64,000 nucleotides of DNA from Erwinia sp. JUb26 (lineage in GTDB: Bacteria > Pseudomonadota > Gammaproteobacteria > Enterobacterales > Enterobacteriaceae), in the NCBI RefSeq assembly GCF_003751505.1, contig NZ_RJVB01000003.1, positions 60,712 to 124,711 on the forward strand, given 5' to 3'. Under the pieces are notes generated by a model. It did no database searches. It saw nothing but the letters and a program-made list of their open reading frames with translations, and had not been told where the DNA came from. Positions within the stretch are counted from its first letter, which is position 1; each line of letters opens with the position of its first letter. Of the stretch, positions 1 to 10,387 are shown piece by piece. A program made the position numbers and the translations under genes.

Positions 1-1610
1 GGTCAGGCCGTCAGCCGCCACGCTCAGGTCGTCAACCGGTGCCGGAGGCGTGGTATCGCCCGCGTCAACGGTAACCGGGGTGGAGGTGTTGTTGCCACCG
101 TCGGTCTGGGTGACGGAGAGTGTTTCTCCATTGGTCTGGGCAGTGCTCAGATTAACGGTGAAGCTGCCGTCTGCCGCCACGATGGTGCCAGGCAGGCTGA
201 TCACGTTGCCGTCGACATCGCGTACGGTGATGGAGGAACCTGGTTCGCCGGTGCCGGTGATGGTCAGGCCGTCAGCCGCCACGCTCAGGTCGTCAACCGG
301 TGCCGGAGGCGTGGTATCGCCCGCGTCAACGGTAACCGGGGTGGAGGTGTTGTTGCCGCCATCGGTCTGGGTCACGGAGAGTTCCTGACCGTTGGTCTGC
401 GCGGTGCTCAGGGTGACGGTGAAGCTGCCATCCGCTGCCACGACGGTGCCTGGCAGGCTGATCACGTTGCCGTCGGCATCGCGCACGGTAATGCTTGCGC
501 CAGGTTCACCAGTACCGGTGATGGTCAGGCCGTCAGCCGCCACGTCCAGATCGTCAACCGGTGCCGGAGGCGTGGTGTCGCCCGCATCAACGGTGACCGG
601 GGTGGAGGTGTTGTTGCCGCCGTCGGTCTGGGTCACGGAGAGTTCCTGACCGTTGGTCTGCGCGATGTTCAGGGTGACGGTGAAGCTGCCGTCTGCCGCC
701 ACGATGGTGCCAGGCAGGCTGATCACGTTGCCGTCGACATCGCGAACGGTGATGGAGGAACCTGGTTCGCCGGTACCGGTGATGGTCAGGCCGTCAGCCG
801 CCACGCTCAGGTCGTCAACCGGTGCCGGAGGCGTGGTGTCGCCCGCGTCAACGGTAACCGGCGTGGAGGTGTTGTTGCCGCCATCGGTCTGGGTCACGGA
901 GAGTTCCTGACCGTTGGTCTGTGCGGTTCCCAGGGTGACGGTGAAGCTGCCATCCGCTGCCACGACGGTGCCCGGCAGGCTGATCACGTTGCCGTCGGCA
1001 TCGCGCACGGTAATGCTTGCGCCAGGTTCACCAGTACCGGTGATGGTCAGGCCGTCAGCCGCCACGCTCAGGTCGTCAACCGGTGCCGGAGGCGTTGTGT
1101 CGCCCGCGTCAACGGTAACCGGGGTGGAGGTGTTACCGTCCTCGTCGGTCTGGGTCACGGAGAGTTCCTGACCGTTGGTCTGCGCGGTGCTCAGGTTCAC
1201 GGTGAAGCTGCCATCCGCTGCAACCACTGCGCCAGCAACGCTGATCACGATGCCATCAGCATTACGCACGGTGATGGAGGCACCTGGTTCACCGGTGCCG
1301 GTGATGGTCAGGCCATCAGCCGCCACGTCCAGATCGTCAACCGGGGCCGGAGGCGTGGTATCGCCTGCCTTCACATCGGTAGGAAGTGACTCATTATTGG
1401 CTGCATCGGTCAGCGTGACCGCGAGTGTTTCGCCGTTGGTCTGTGGAGTGGTCAGATCGACGGTAAAGGTTCCATCTGCTGCAACGACTGCGCCCGGTAC
1501 GCTGATCACATTGCCATCGGCATCACGAACGGTCACGGTTGCACCTGGTTCACCGGTACCGGTGATGCTCAGACCGTCATCAGAAACCACCAAACCTTCT
1601 GGTGCATCCG
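1..1610 (-). repeat. Tandem Ig-like domain repeats, 261-bp unit
   Basis: About six copies of a 261-bp (87-codon) unit lie in the adhesin frame. Each encodes [29 protein letters not shown] and [12 protein letters not shown] segments typical of bacterial Ig-like adhesin repeats. Copies left of about 1170 are almost identical and alternate between two versions ([11 protein letters not shown] and [11 protein letters not shown]). The two copies nearest the Asp-Ala tract are more diverged. Confidence 0.9.
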
Positions 1611-4600
1611 GGGCGTCTACGTCCGCATCCGCATCCGCATCCGCGTCGGCGTCAGCATCGGCATCGGCGTCCGCGTCGGCATCGGCGTCAGCATCCGCGT
1701 CGGCATCGGCGTCGGCGTCAGCATCCGCATCCGCGTCGGCATCCGCGTCGGCGTCGGCATCGGCATCAGCATCCGCATCCGCATCCGCATCGGCGTCCGC
1801 GTCGGCATCGGCATCCGCGTCAGCATCCGCATCCGCATCCGCGTCCGCATCGGCGTCGGCATCCGCATCGGCATCGGCATCGGCATCGGCATCGGCATCG
1901 GCGTCAGCATCCGCATCGGCATCCGCATCGGCATCGGCATCGGCATCAGCATCGGCGTCAGCATCCGCATCGGCGTCTGCATCCGCATCGGCATCGGCAT
2001 CCGCGTCGGCATCAGCATCCGCATCGGCGTCAGCATCCGCATCCGCATCCGCATCCGCATCGGCGTCGGCATCGGCGTCCGCATCCGCATCGGCGTCAGC
2101 ATCCGCATCGGCATCGGCGTCCGCATCGGCATCCGCATCCGCATCCGCATCCGCATCCGCATCCGCATCCGCATCCGCATCCGCGTCGGCATCCGCGTCG
2201 GCATCCGCATCCGCATCGGCATCGGCATCGGCATCCGCATCCGCATCGGCGTCAGCATCGGCATCCGCATCGGCATCCGCATCGGCGTCGGCGTCAGCAT
2301 CCGCATCGGCATCCGCGTCGGCATCCGCATCCGCATCCGCATCCGCATCCGCATCCGCATCGGCGTCGGCATCCGCATCGGCATCAGCATCGGCATCGGC
2401 ATCGGCATCGGCATCAGCATCGGCGTCCGCATCGGCGTCAGCATCAGCATCGGCGTCCGCATCGGCGTCAGCATCAGCATCGGCATCAGCATCAGCATCG
2501 GCATCGGCATCCGCATCCGCATCGGCGTCCGCATCCGCATCCGCATCCGCATCCGCATCGGCGTCAGCATCCGCATCGGCATCTGCATCGGCATCGGCGT
2601 CAGCATCGGCGTCAGCATCGGCGTCGGCATCAGCATCCGCATCGGCATCGGCATCCGCATCGGCGTCGGCATCGGCATCGGCGTCAGCATCCGCATCGGC
2701 ATCGGCATCCGCATCGGCGTCAGCATCCGCATCCGCATCCGCATCGGCATCGGCATCCGCATCCGCATCGGCGTCAGCATCCGCATCGGCATCCGCATCG
2801 GCGTCAGCATCGGCATCGGCATCCGCATCGGCATCCGCATCGGCGTCAGCATCGGCATCGGCATCGGCATCGGCATCCGCATCGGCGTCGGCATCCGCAT
2901 CGGCATCCGCATCGGCATCCGCATCGGCATCAGCATCCGCATCGGCGTCGGCATCGGCATCGGCATCCGCATCCGCGTCGGCGTCAGCATCCGCATCCGC
3001 ATCCGCATCGGCGTCAGCATCGGCATCGGCATCCGCATCGGCATCCGCATCGGCATCCGCATCGGCATCAGCATCCGCATCGGCGTCGGCATCGGCATCG
3101 GCATCCGCATCCGCATCGGCGTCGGCGTCAGCATCCGCATCCGCATCGGCGTCGGCGTCCGCATCCGCATCGGCATCCGCATCGGCGTCAGCATCCGCAT
3201 CGGCGTCCGCATCCGCATCGGCATCGGCGTCAGCATCGGCGTCAGCATCGGCATCCGCATCGGCATCCGCATCCGCATCGGCGTCGGCGTCCGCATCCGC
3301 ATCCGCATCGGCATCGGCGTCGGCGTCAGCATCGGCGTCAGCATCGGCATCGGCATCGGCATCGGCGTCGGCATCCGCATCGGCATCGGCATCAGCATCC
3401 GCATCGGCGTCGGCATCGGCATCGGCATCGGCATCGGCATCGGCATCGGCGTCGGCGTCCGCATCGGCGTCCGCATCGGCATCCGCGTCGGCATCCGCGT
3501 CGGCATCGGCATCGGCGTCAGCATCCGCATCCGCATCGGCGTCGGCGTCGGCATCGGCATCGGCGTCGGCATCGGCGTCAGCATCCGCATCCGCATCGGC
3601 GTCGGCGTCAGCATCCGCATCCGCATCCGCATCGGCATCCGCATCGGCATCCGCATCGGCATCCGCATCGGCGTCCGCATCCGCATCGGCGTCGGCATCG
3701 GCGTCCGCATCGGCATCTGCATCGGCATCGGCATCGGCATCGGCGTCAGCATCCGCATCGGCGTCAGCATCCGCATCGGCGTCAGCATCCGCATCCGCAT
3801 CGGCGTCGGCATCAGCATCGGCATCCGCATCCGCATCCGCATCGGCATCCGCGTCGGCATCCGCATCGGCATCGGCGTCAGCATCGGCATCCGCATCGGC
3901 GTCGGCATCAGCATCCGCGTCGGCATCCGCATCGGCATCGCCATCCGCATCGGCATCCGCATCCGCATCCGCATCTGCATCCGCATCGGCGTCAGCATCC
4001 GCATCCGCGTCGGCATCCGCATCGGCATCGGCATCGGCATCCGCATCGGCATCCGCATCAGCATCGGCATCGGCATCGGCATCCGCATCAGCATCGGCAT
4101 CGGCATCCGCATCCGCATCGGCGTCAGCATCCGCATCCGCATCCGCATCCGCATCCGCATCCGCATCCGCGTCGGCATCGGCGTCAGCATCGGCATCCGC
4201 ATCGGCATCGGCATCCGCATCGGCGTCGGCGTCGGCATCGGCGTCGGCATCGGCGTCGGCGTCGGCGTCGGCATCCGCGTCGGCATCGGCGTCAGCATCC
4301 GCATCGGCGTCAGCATCGGCATCGGCATCCGCATCGGCGTCAGCATCCGCATCCGCGTCGGCATCGGCGTCAGCATCCGCATCCGCATCCGCGTCGGCAT
4401 CGGCGTCAGCATCCGCATCCGCGTCGGCATCGGCGTCAGCATCGGCGTCAGCATCCGCATCCGCGTCGGCATCCGCATCCGCATCGGCGTCAGCATCGGC
4501 GTCAGCATCCGCATCCGCGTCGGCATCCGCGTCGGCATCGGCGTCAGCATCCGCATCGGCGTCAGCATCGGCATCGGCATCCGCATCGGCGTCAGCATCC

Positions 4601-7027
4601 GCATCCGCGTCGGCATCGGCGTCAGCATCCGCATCCGCATCCGCGTCGGCATCGGCGTCAGCATCCGCATCCGCGTCGGCATCGGCGTCAGCATCGGCGT
4701 CAGCATCCGCATCCGCGTCGGCATCCGCATCCGCATCGGCGTCAGCATCGGCGTCAGCATCCGCATCCGCGTCGGCATCCGCATCGGCATCGGCGTCAGC
4801 ATCGGCATCGGCGTCAGCATCCGCATCCGCGTCGGCATCCGCATCCGCGTCGGCATCGGCGTCAGCATCCGCATCCGCGTCGGCATCGGCATCCGCATCG
4901 GCATCCGCGTCGGCATCGGCATCGGCATCGGCATCGGCATCGGCGTCAGCATCCGCATCCGCATCGGCGTCGGCGTCAGCATCCGCGTCGGCATCGGCAT
5001 CCGCATCGGCATCCGCATCGGCATCGGCATCCGCATCCGCGTCGGCATCGGCATCCGCATCGGCATCGGCGTCCGCATCGGCATCGGCGTCCGCATCGGC
5101 ATCGGCATCGGCATCGGCGTCAGCATCCGCGTCGGCATCGGCATCGGCATCGGCATCCGCATCCGCGTCGGCATCGGCGTCAGCATCCGCATCCGCGTCG
5201 GCATCCGCATCCGCATCGGCATCGGCGTCAGCATCGGCATCGGCATCGGCATCGGCGTCGGCATCAGCGTCGGCGTCGGCATCCGCATCGGCATCGGCAT
5301 CCGCGTCGGCATCGGCATCGGCGTCAGCATCGGCATCGGCATCGGCGTCAGCATCGGCATCGGCGTCAGCATCCGCGTCGGCATCGGCATCCGCATCAGC
5401 ATCCGCATCCGCATCGGCATCGGCGTCAGCATCGGCATCGGCATCGGCGTCAGCATCGGCATCGGCGTCAGCATCCGCGTCGGCATCGGCATCCGCATCA
5501 GCATCCGCATCGCGCATCGGCGTCAGCATCGGCATCGGCATCGGCGTCAGCATCGGCATCGGCGTCAGCATCCGCGTCGGCATCGGCATCCGCATCAGCA
5601 TCCGCATCGGCATCCGCATCGGCATCCGCGTCAGCATCCGCATCGGCATCAGCATCCGCATCCGCATCCGCATCCGCATCCGCATCCGCATCCGCATCGG
5701 CGTCCGCATCCGCATCGGCGTCGGCATCGGCATCGGCATCGGCATCGGCATCCGCGTCGGCATCGGCATCAGCATCCGCATCCGCATCGGCGTCGGCATC
5801 CGCATCGGCGTCGGCATCCGCATCGGCATCCGCATCGGCGTCGGCGTCAGCATCGGCGTCCGCATCGGCGTCCGCATCGGCATCGGCGTCGGCATCCGCA
5901 TCGGCGTCGGCGTCAGCATCGGCATCGGCATCGGCATCGGCGTCAGCATCCGCGTCGGCATCGGCATCCGCATCGGCGTCGGCATCGGCATCGGCGTCAG
6001 CATCCGCATCGGCATCGGCGTCAGCATCGGCGTCAGCATCGGCGTCAGCATCGGCATCCGCGTCGGCATCCGCATCGGCATCGGCATCGGCATCCGCATC
6101 GGCGTCGGCATCGGCATCGGCATCGGCATCGGCGTCGGCGTCGGCATCGGCATCGGCGTCGGCATCCGCGTCGGCGTCGGCATCGGCGTCGGCATCGGCG
6201 TCAGCATCCGCATCCGCATCGGCATCGGCATCGGCATCGGCATCGGCGTCAGCATCCGCATCGGCATCGGCATCGGCGTCAGCATCGGCATCCGCATCCG
6301 CATCGGCGTCAGCATCACTGTCGGAATCTGAATCGCTGTCGGAATCGGAGTCACTGTCGGAGTCTGAATCGCTGTCGGAATCGGAGTCACTGTCGGAGTC
6401 TGAATCGCTGTCGGAATCGGAGTCACTGTCGGAGTCGGAGTCACTGTCGGAATCAGAGTCGCTGTCGGAATCAGAGTCACTGTCGGAATCAGAGTCACTG
6501 TCGGAGTCTGAATCGGCGTCCGCATCGGCATCCGCGTCGGCATCAGAATCACTGTCGGAGTCAGAATCGCTGTCGGAATCTGAATCGCTGTCGTCGTTAT
6601 TGTGGTGATCGTCGTCGCTTACGCCCAGGAACATTGCTCCTAAGCCAAGCAGGCCGGCGCCAGCAAATGCCAGCCCAGCCGCATAACTTGGTTCCGAACC
6701 GCCCAGCAATAAGCCGTCGATATCGGCAATAGATTCAAAATGGAAGCCGGTGGCGGGATCTTGCACCCACCACAGGGCGCCCTGACCATCTTCCAGGACT
6801 AAATCACTGGTGTGGCCCTGTGCATCGGCCACATAGAAATTCTGGAGTACGACTTTTTCGCCAGAGTGTAACGTAACGATCAAATCATTCCCGGAGCGTG
6901 TTGTTGCAGCGATGTCGCTGCGCTCCAGTTGTAGCTTTACTACGCTAGGCCTGGTCAGATTAACCCGATCAGCTGATACGCTGGAGGTTGCTCCGCCGTC
7001 CTTTACGGTTACAGCTATGTTATTCAT
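1..7027 (-). CDS. BapA-like giant repetitive adhesin, N-terminal part, frame broken near 5513
   Basis: The gene is read right to left and cut by the left edge. The start is the ATG at 7027, chosen over an in-frame upstream start at 7063 because GGGAG lies 9 bases before it. Residues 1-110 resemble the prefix domain of Bap/BapA/LapF biofilm adhesins ([12 protein letters not shown] start). A Gly/Ala/Leu-rich hydrophobic segment (about 112-135) and an acidic DDDHHNNDD linker follow, then Ser-Asp and Asp-Ala dipeptides to about 1620, then 87-residue Ig-like repeats ([15 protein letters not shown]). Family members are exported by type I secretion and mediate cell-cell adhesion; a C-terminal secretion signal would lie left of the window. 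One frame break near 5513 makes the literal product about 509 residues, ending in ARCGC. Left of it the Asp-Ala frame is open to base 1. Whether the gene is dead, phase-variable or misassembled is undecided. Confidence 0.85.
4291..4785 (-). repeat. 252-bp block duplicated in tandem inside the Asp-Ala tract
   Basis: The order of synonymous hexamers from about 4291 to 4542 recurs from 4543 to about 4785, an offset of 252 bases (42 dipeptides, in frame). It shows recent block duplication rather than slow hexamer slippage. Confidence 0.75.
5321..5621 (-). repeat. 102-bp higher-order repeat, three copies, middle copy 5 bases short
   Basis: Copies begin at 5321, 5423 and 5520, each starting gcgtcagcatcggcatcggc. 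The first spacing is 102 bases, the second 97. Aligned to the third copy, the second lacks one pentamer (gcatc) close to 5513, and this is where the adhesin frame is lost. Confidence 0.75.
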
Positions 7028-8829
7028 AAACTTGCACTCCCATGAGGATTGAGCATTTGGCAAGGCCCCAGAGCGTTGCCAAATCGTTTACTAATTTGAT
7101 ACGTAATTAATAGAAGTTGTAGCAAGCACCTTTGGAGCTTATTCCCTTCTTATTTCAACTGCTTACTGCTTCTGGCGCGGAAGTTTTATGCGGGCCTTAA
7201 TGACGTGCATTTCAGTGCGGCAGGTCTGTTGCCGGGCTATCAGATTTATTTCTTGTTCTTGAGGTTCACGCGTTTTAAAGCGGCATGAATCCACTAATTA
7301 ACAATGAGTAATCTGACAAACGGCCAAGACGATGCCCCCCTGAATAAGGGGCATAAAAATAGTTTTATTATCCAGTTGATTACCCTGGATTATTATTATC
7401 AGAGGTGATTTTCCGATATTGATATCATTAATATCACTACCAGCTGGGCACCTCGTAACGGCAGGGGGGAATTCTCCTCCCTGCAAAGCTGGAATATTTC
7501 ATTCATTCAGTCAGCACAGGCCTAATTATTCACGGGATTAATAAACCCGTAATTAAATAAGGGAATGGCAAAATAGTTTGCCAACGATCACATAATTCCC
7601 TGGCATCCTGAAATATATCCTGCCGGACTTCACATATTTTCCTGCCGTAGCGGCAACCGCCGCTAACCGACAATATCCGTTGCGTAGGATGAAGTTGAGA
7701 TTAAGAACACGGCATTGAACCCGTGGGCCAGCTTCAACACGCTTGCTTAGGTCAACCTGCTTTTCGGATTGAAAGGGAAAATCGATATCCAGCGATGTTC
7801 TCTGCGCGATGAAACGAGGACAGGTGCGATCGTCAGGATCGATCGCCAGGCCAATGAAGGAGGGTGAAGAAAGTGTCTGTGTTGAACATTTGCGGGAAAG
7901 TAGTGCACCTGCCATAGCATGAGTAAGGCCAGGGACTAACCGATAGTCAACACGATGTACTTTCATACTGCAGTCCTTTAACGCCATCAATAGGTTAAAG
8001 CTCTTCATCATTAGCTGTGCATCACTCAATTTGAAATCATCTCCACGACCTGAGAACACCGATCTCTAGCTAAAATGGAGCTTAGTGTGTTAATTCAGTT
8101 AATTGAAATTGGTTTGAATGTATGATTGAGTGCTTTTTGATAGTTTTTCCCTATTGGATGATTTCATATGGTAACCACTGGCTATCTAAAATTAAGATAA
8201 GTCCCACTTAATGGCATTACCAGTGACGGTGAATTGTCACATCTTGATAACATCATGAATTGAAATGGTTTTTTTTAATTAGATTAATTTATGAGTGTGG
8301 GGCTTACGTCAATTAGAATGCGAATATTCTGAGTCTGACACTGATTGATAAGGCTTGCTGTTGTTTGAAAGTGTAATTATTGATTTCTTTTTATACATCA
8401 GAAGCGTGAAAAGTGTGATTTATTCGTAAAATCATTAAAAAACTTATCGTGTTTTTTATTTAAAATTGTGATGAAGATCACAATAATTTGCCGTTTCTTG
8501 TAAAAATACTGAAAAATCAACGTTGGTACGGTCTGTTGCGAATCTGACTCATTAGTTTACATAGACTATCTCTGGGAAAGTTAAGAAATATTTTTTCATT
8601 ATTTCTATGCTTTTTTATGTGACTGATTCTCTGAGATAGCAAATGACCATCAGTTAATGTTATCAATGAGAAGGAATCGTCTATTCAATGACATAAAGCG
8701 AGGCAGGCGGTGCGATGTCTCACATCCTGCCACTCGCGGTGGGGGAGGGGCTTAAGGGCTAGCTTCGGGATGATGGTTTTGCACCCCACAGGATAAGGGA
8801 CGTGCATCCCGCAGGATAAGGGCGAAGTT
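7028..8829. other. AT-rich, gene-poor region upstream of the adhesin
   Basis: About 1.8 kb with no convincing gene except the doubtful small ORF listed separately. 8060-8680 is especially AT-rich, with many A and T runs, and could hold the adhesin promoter and nucleoid-protein (H-NS type) binding sites; this is inferred from composition. Small hairpins are visible at about 7331-7353 and 8698-8739. Two short direct repeats (CAGGATAAGGG) occur near 8790 and 8811. No tRNA or insertion sequence was seen. Confidence 0.6.
7553..7966 (-). CDS. Hypothetical protein, 137 aa, doubtful
   Basis: The frame starts MKVHRVDYRLVPGL and is preceded by AAGGA 7 bases before the ATG at 7966, a good ribosome-binding site; the frame itself stays open further upstream to 8059. 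The product has no membrane segment or motif I recognise. The last 30 residues (after VLNLNFILRNGY) look less protein-like. It is more GC-rich than the AT-rich sequence around it. It could be a small real gene, a degraded gene, or chance. No function is proposed. Confidence 0.3.
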   Translation of the reverse strand: MKVHRVDYRLVPGLTHAMAGALLSRKCSTQTLSSPSFIGLAIDPDDRTCPRFIAQRTSLDIDFPFQSEKQVDLSKRVEAGPRVQCRVLNLNFILRNGYCRLAAVAATAGKYVKSGRIYFRMPGNYVIVGKLFCHSLI

Positions 8830-9399
8830 TTATCTGCTGCGCTTATAGCGGCGGAACGCAAAACGGGCTCCCCAGACCAGGGCAATCGCCAGCAGCAGCC
8901 AGACCAGCTGCTTGATGTGATGGTCGAGTGCGTGCAGCCACGGGGCAATCACCTGTCCTCCCAGATAGCCGAGCGTGACAAACAGCGTGGCCCACAGCAG
9001 TGCGCCGATCACGTTGAGCAGCAGAAAGGTCGCGGGGCGCAGGCGGCTGGCACCGATGATGATTGGTCCAATAATGCGCAGGCCGTACATAAAGCGCACG
9101 CCGATAACGAAGAGTACGGGTCGTTTGCGGATCAGCTGATTCGCCGAGGCAATTTTGTCCTCATGCTTTTTAAAACGTTGCAGAATGCTGGTGCCGTAGT
9201 ATCGACCCAGAAAAAACAGCGCGGTATCACCCAGAATACCGCCGCATGCCGTCACCAGCAGCACCCAGCCGTAGTGCAAGAGTCCTTCATGAGCGGCAAC
9301 GCCGCCCAGCAGGGTAAAGGTTTCCCCTTCCGCCAGGCAGCCAATAAACAGTGCCCAATAGCCATATTCCGTAATCAGCGCATTCACATCAGCAGGCAA
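8830..9399 (-). CDS. yohD: DedA-family inner-membrane protein YohD
   Basis: 189 residues, close to the size of E. coli YohD. DedA/VTT-domain proteins are polytopic inner-membrane proteins linked to lipid carrier recycling and membrane-potential homeostasis. The sequence shows the family pattern: an N-terminal hydrophobic re-entrant segment with the acidic GCLAEGETF motif, GGILGDTALFFLGRYYG, a basic loop, and VRFMYGLRIIGPIIIGASR, followed by two C-terminal hydrophobic helices and a basic tail (RRYKRSR). It sits divergent from yohC, as in E. coli. The exact substrate of this member is unknown. Confidence 0.9.
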   Translation of the reverse strand: MPADVNALITEYGYWALFIGCLAEGETFTLLGGVAAHEGLLHYGWVLLVTACGGILGDTALFFLGRYYGTSILQRFKKHEDKIASANQLIRKRPVLFVIGVRFMYGLRIIGPIIIGASRLRPATFLLLNVIGALLWATLFVTLGYLGGQVIAPWLHALDHHIKQLVWLLLAIALVWGARFAFRRYKRSR

Positions 9400-9620
9400 A
9401 ATCGTTCCCCTTAGATTGATTCATATCGGCTTAGTTTAGCGTTTTGTGACCGATCCCGCAGCCTGCAGAAAGTCCCCCAATTTATTTTCAATGAGAAAAG
9501 AGAGCGTTAGCTCGACGGCATGGCTGAGTAAAAAGCAAACGATGAAGGAGCGCATATACTAAACATGTTGCCGCTTAAGACAGAACCCACGGGCGGCCAG
9601 ACGTTGTGAGGAGTGAAGAT

Positions 9621-10208
9621 ATGAACCACGTATGGGGACTTCTTGCGCATCCTGACCGTGAGATGCGGGATATTAAGCGGGAGAACGAAACGCTCTCCCA
9701 CCATTACACTCACCATGTTTTACTGATGGCGCTGATCCCGGTGGTCTGTGCCTTTATTGGCACCACGCAGATCGGCTGGGATATTGGCGTGGGCCAGACC
9801 ATTCCGCTGTCGCTATTCAGTGCCTTCGTGCTGGCGATTGTGTTCTATGCGGTGATCCTCGGCGGGGTTGCGGTGATGGGGCGGGTGATCTGGTGGATGG
9901 CGCGTGACTATCCGCAGCGGCCGCAGCTTAGCAGCTGCATGGTATTCGCCGGATACATTGCTACACCGCTGTTTCTCAGCGGGCTGGTCGCGCTGTATCC
10001 GCTAGTCTGGCTGTGCGTGCTGGTCGGTGCCCTGGCACTGGTCTATACCGGCTATCTGCTTTACATCGGCATCCCTCAGTTCCTGAATATCGATCGCGAT
10101 GAAAGCCTGCGTATTTCAGGTTCGACGCTGGCGATTGGCATCCTGGTTCTTGAAGTGCTGCTGGCGATGACGGTCCTGATGTGGGGCTACGGCTATCGCC
10201 TGTTTTAA
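9621..10208 (+). CDS. yohC: Yip1-family inner-membrane protein YohC
   Basis: 195 residues, nearly collinear with E. coli YohC (MNHVWGLLAHPDREM start, WGYGYRLF end). The start at 9621 is chosen over an in-frame ATG at 9606 because GAGGAG lies 8 bases upstream and it matches the homologue's N-terminus. Five hydrophobic segments follow a short cytoplasmic N-terminus. The function of this membrane family in bacteria is not established. A strong hairpin (CGCCACCGG stem) lies just after the stop at about 10212-10237, without a clear T tract. Confidence 0.9.
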   Translation: MNHVWGLLAHPDREMRDIKRENETLSHHYTHHVLLMALIPVVCAFIGTTQIGWDIGVGQTIPLSLFSAFVLAIVFYAVILGGVAVMGRVIWWMARDYPQRPQLSSCMVFAGYIATPLFLSGLVALYPLVWLCVLVGALALVYTGYLLYIGIPQFLNIDRDESLRISGSTLAIGILVLEVLLAMTVLMWGYGYRLF

Positions 10209-10387
10209 CGGCCTGCGCCACCGGGAAACCGGTGGCGATCTGGAAACGCCTGGAAACGAATAATCGGTAGGAAAATATCTGCTTTACAGCGTATTATGCG
10301 CGAGCCAGCCCTCGCGTATTCTCCGTTTCTGCGGGTGGCGGCGTGTGGTTACCACACCTGAATCACTAGCCGTTAAGTTCCGAACTG

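Larger units (their letters stand above)
1619..6597 (-). repeat. Asp-Ala / Ser-Asp dipeptide (hexanucleotide) repeat tract
   Basis: Nearly 5 kb of hexanucleotides (plus-strand gcatcc, gcatcg, gcgtcg, gcgtca and similar) encode roughly 780 Asp-Ala dipeptides on the minus strand. The N-terminal end, about 6311-6597, is Ser-Asp with a short Asp-Ala island. Aspartate codons (GAT/GAC) and alanine codons (all four) are mixed, so the DNA is less uniform than the protein. The tract is strongly acidic and probably an extended stalk. Antisense and shifted frames are open here only because of composition. Confidence 0.95.

Noticed and set aside
50-1171. Set of similar 85-residue plus-strand frames over the Ig-like repeats
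   Set aside because: They are antisense shadows repeating every 261 bases; the minus strand encodes the recognised Ig-like adhesin repeats.
1619-6597. CRISPR-like appearance of repeated short units
   Set aside because: The units are 6 bases, with no spacers of constant length and no cas genes; the pattern is coding.
1602-6608. Very long open frames on both strands over the dipeptide tract (poly Ser-Ala, His-Arg-Pro, Met-Arg-Pro proteins)
   Set aside because: The hexanucleotides lack stop codons in nearly every frame. Only the minus-strand Asp-Ala frame joins a start with a ribosome-binding site and a domain at its N-terminus and Ig-like repeats at the other end.
8685-8948. 87-residue minus-strand frame overlapping the end of yohD
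   Set aside because: It shares the strand but is out of frame with yohD; the part outside yohD is hairpin and direct-repeat sequence.
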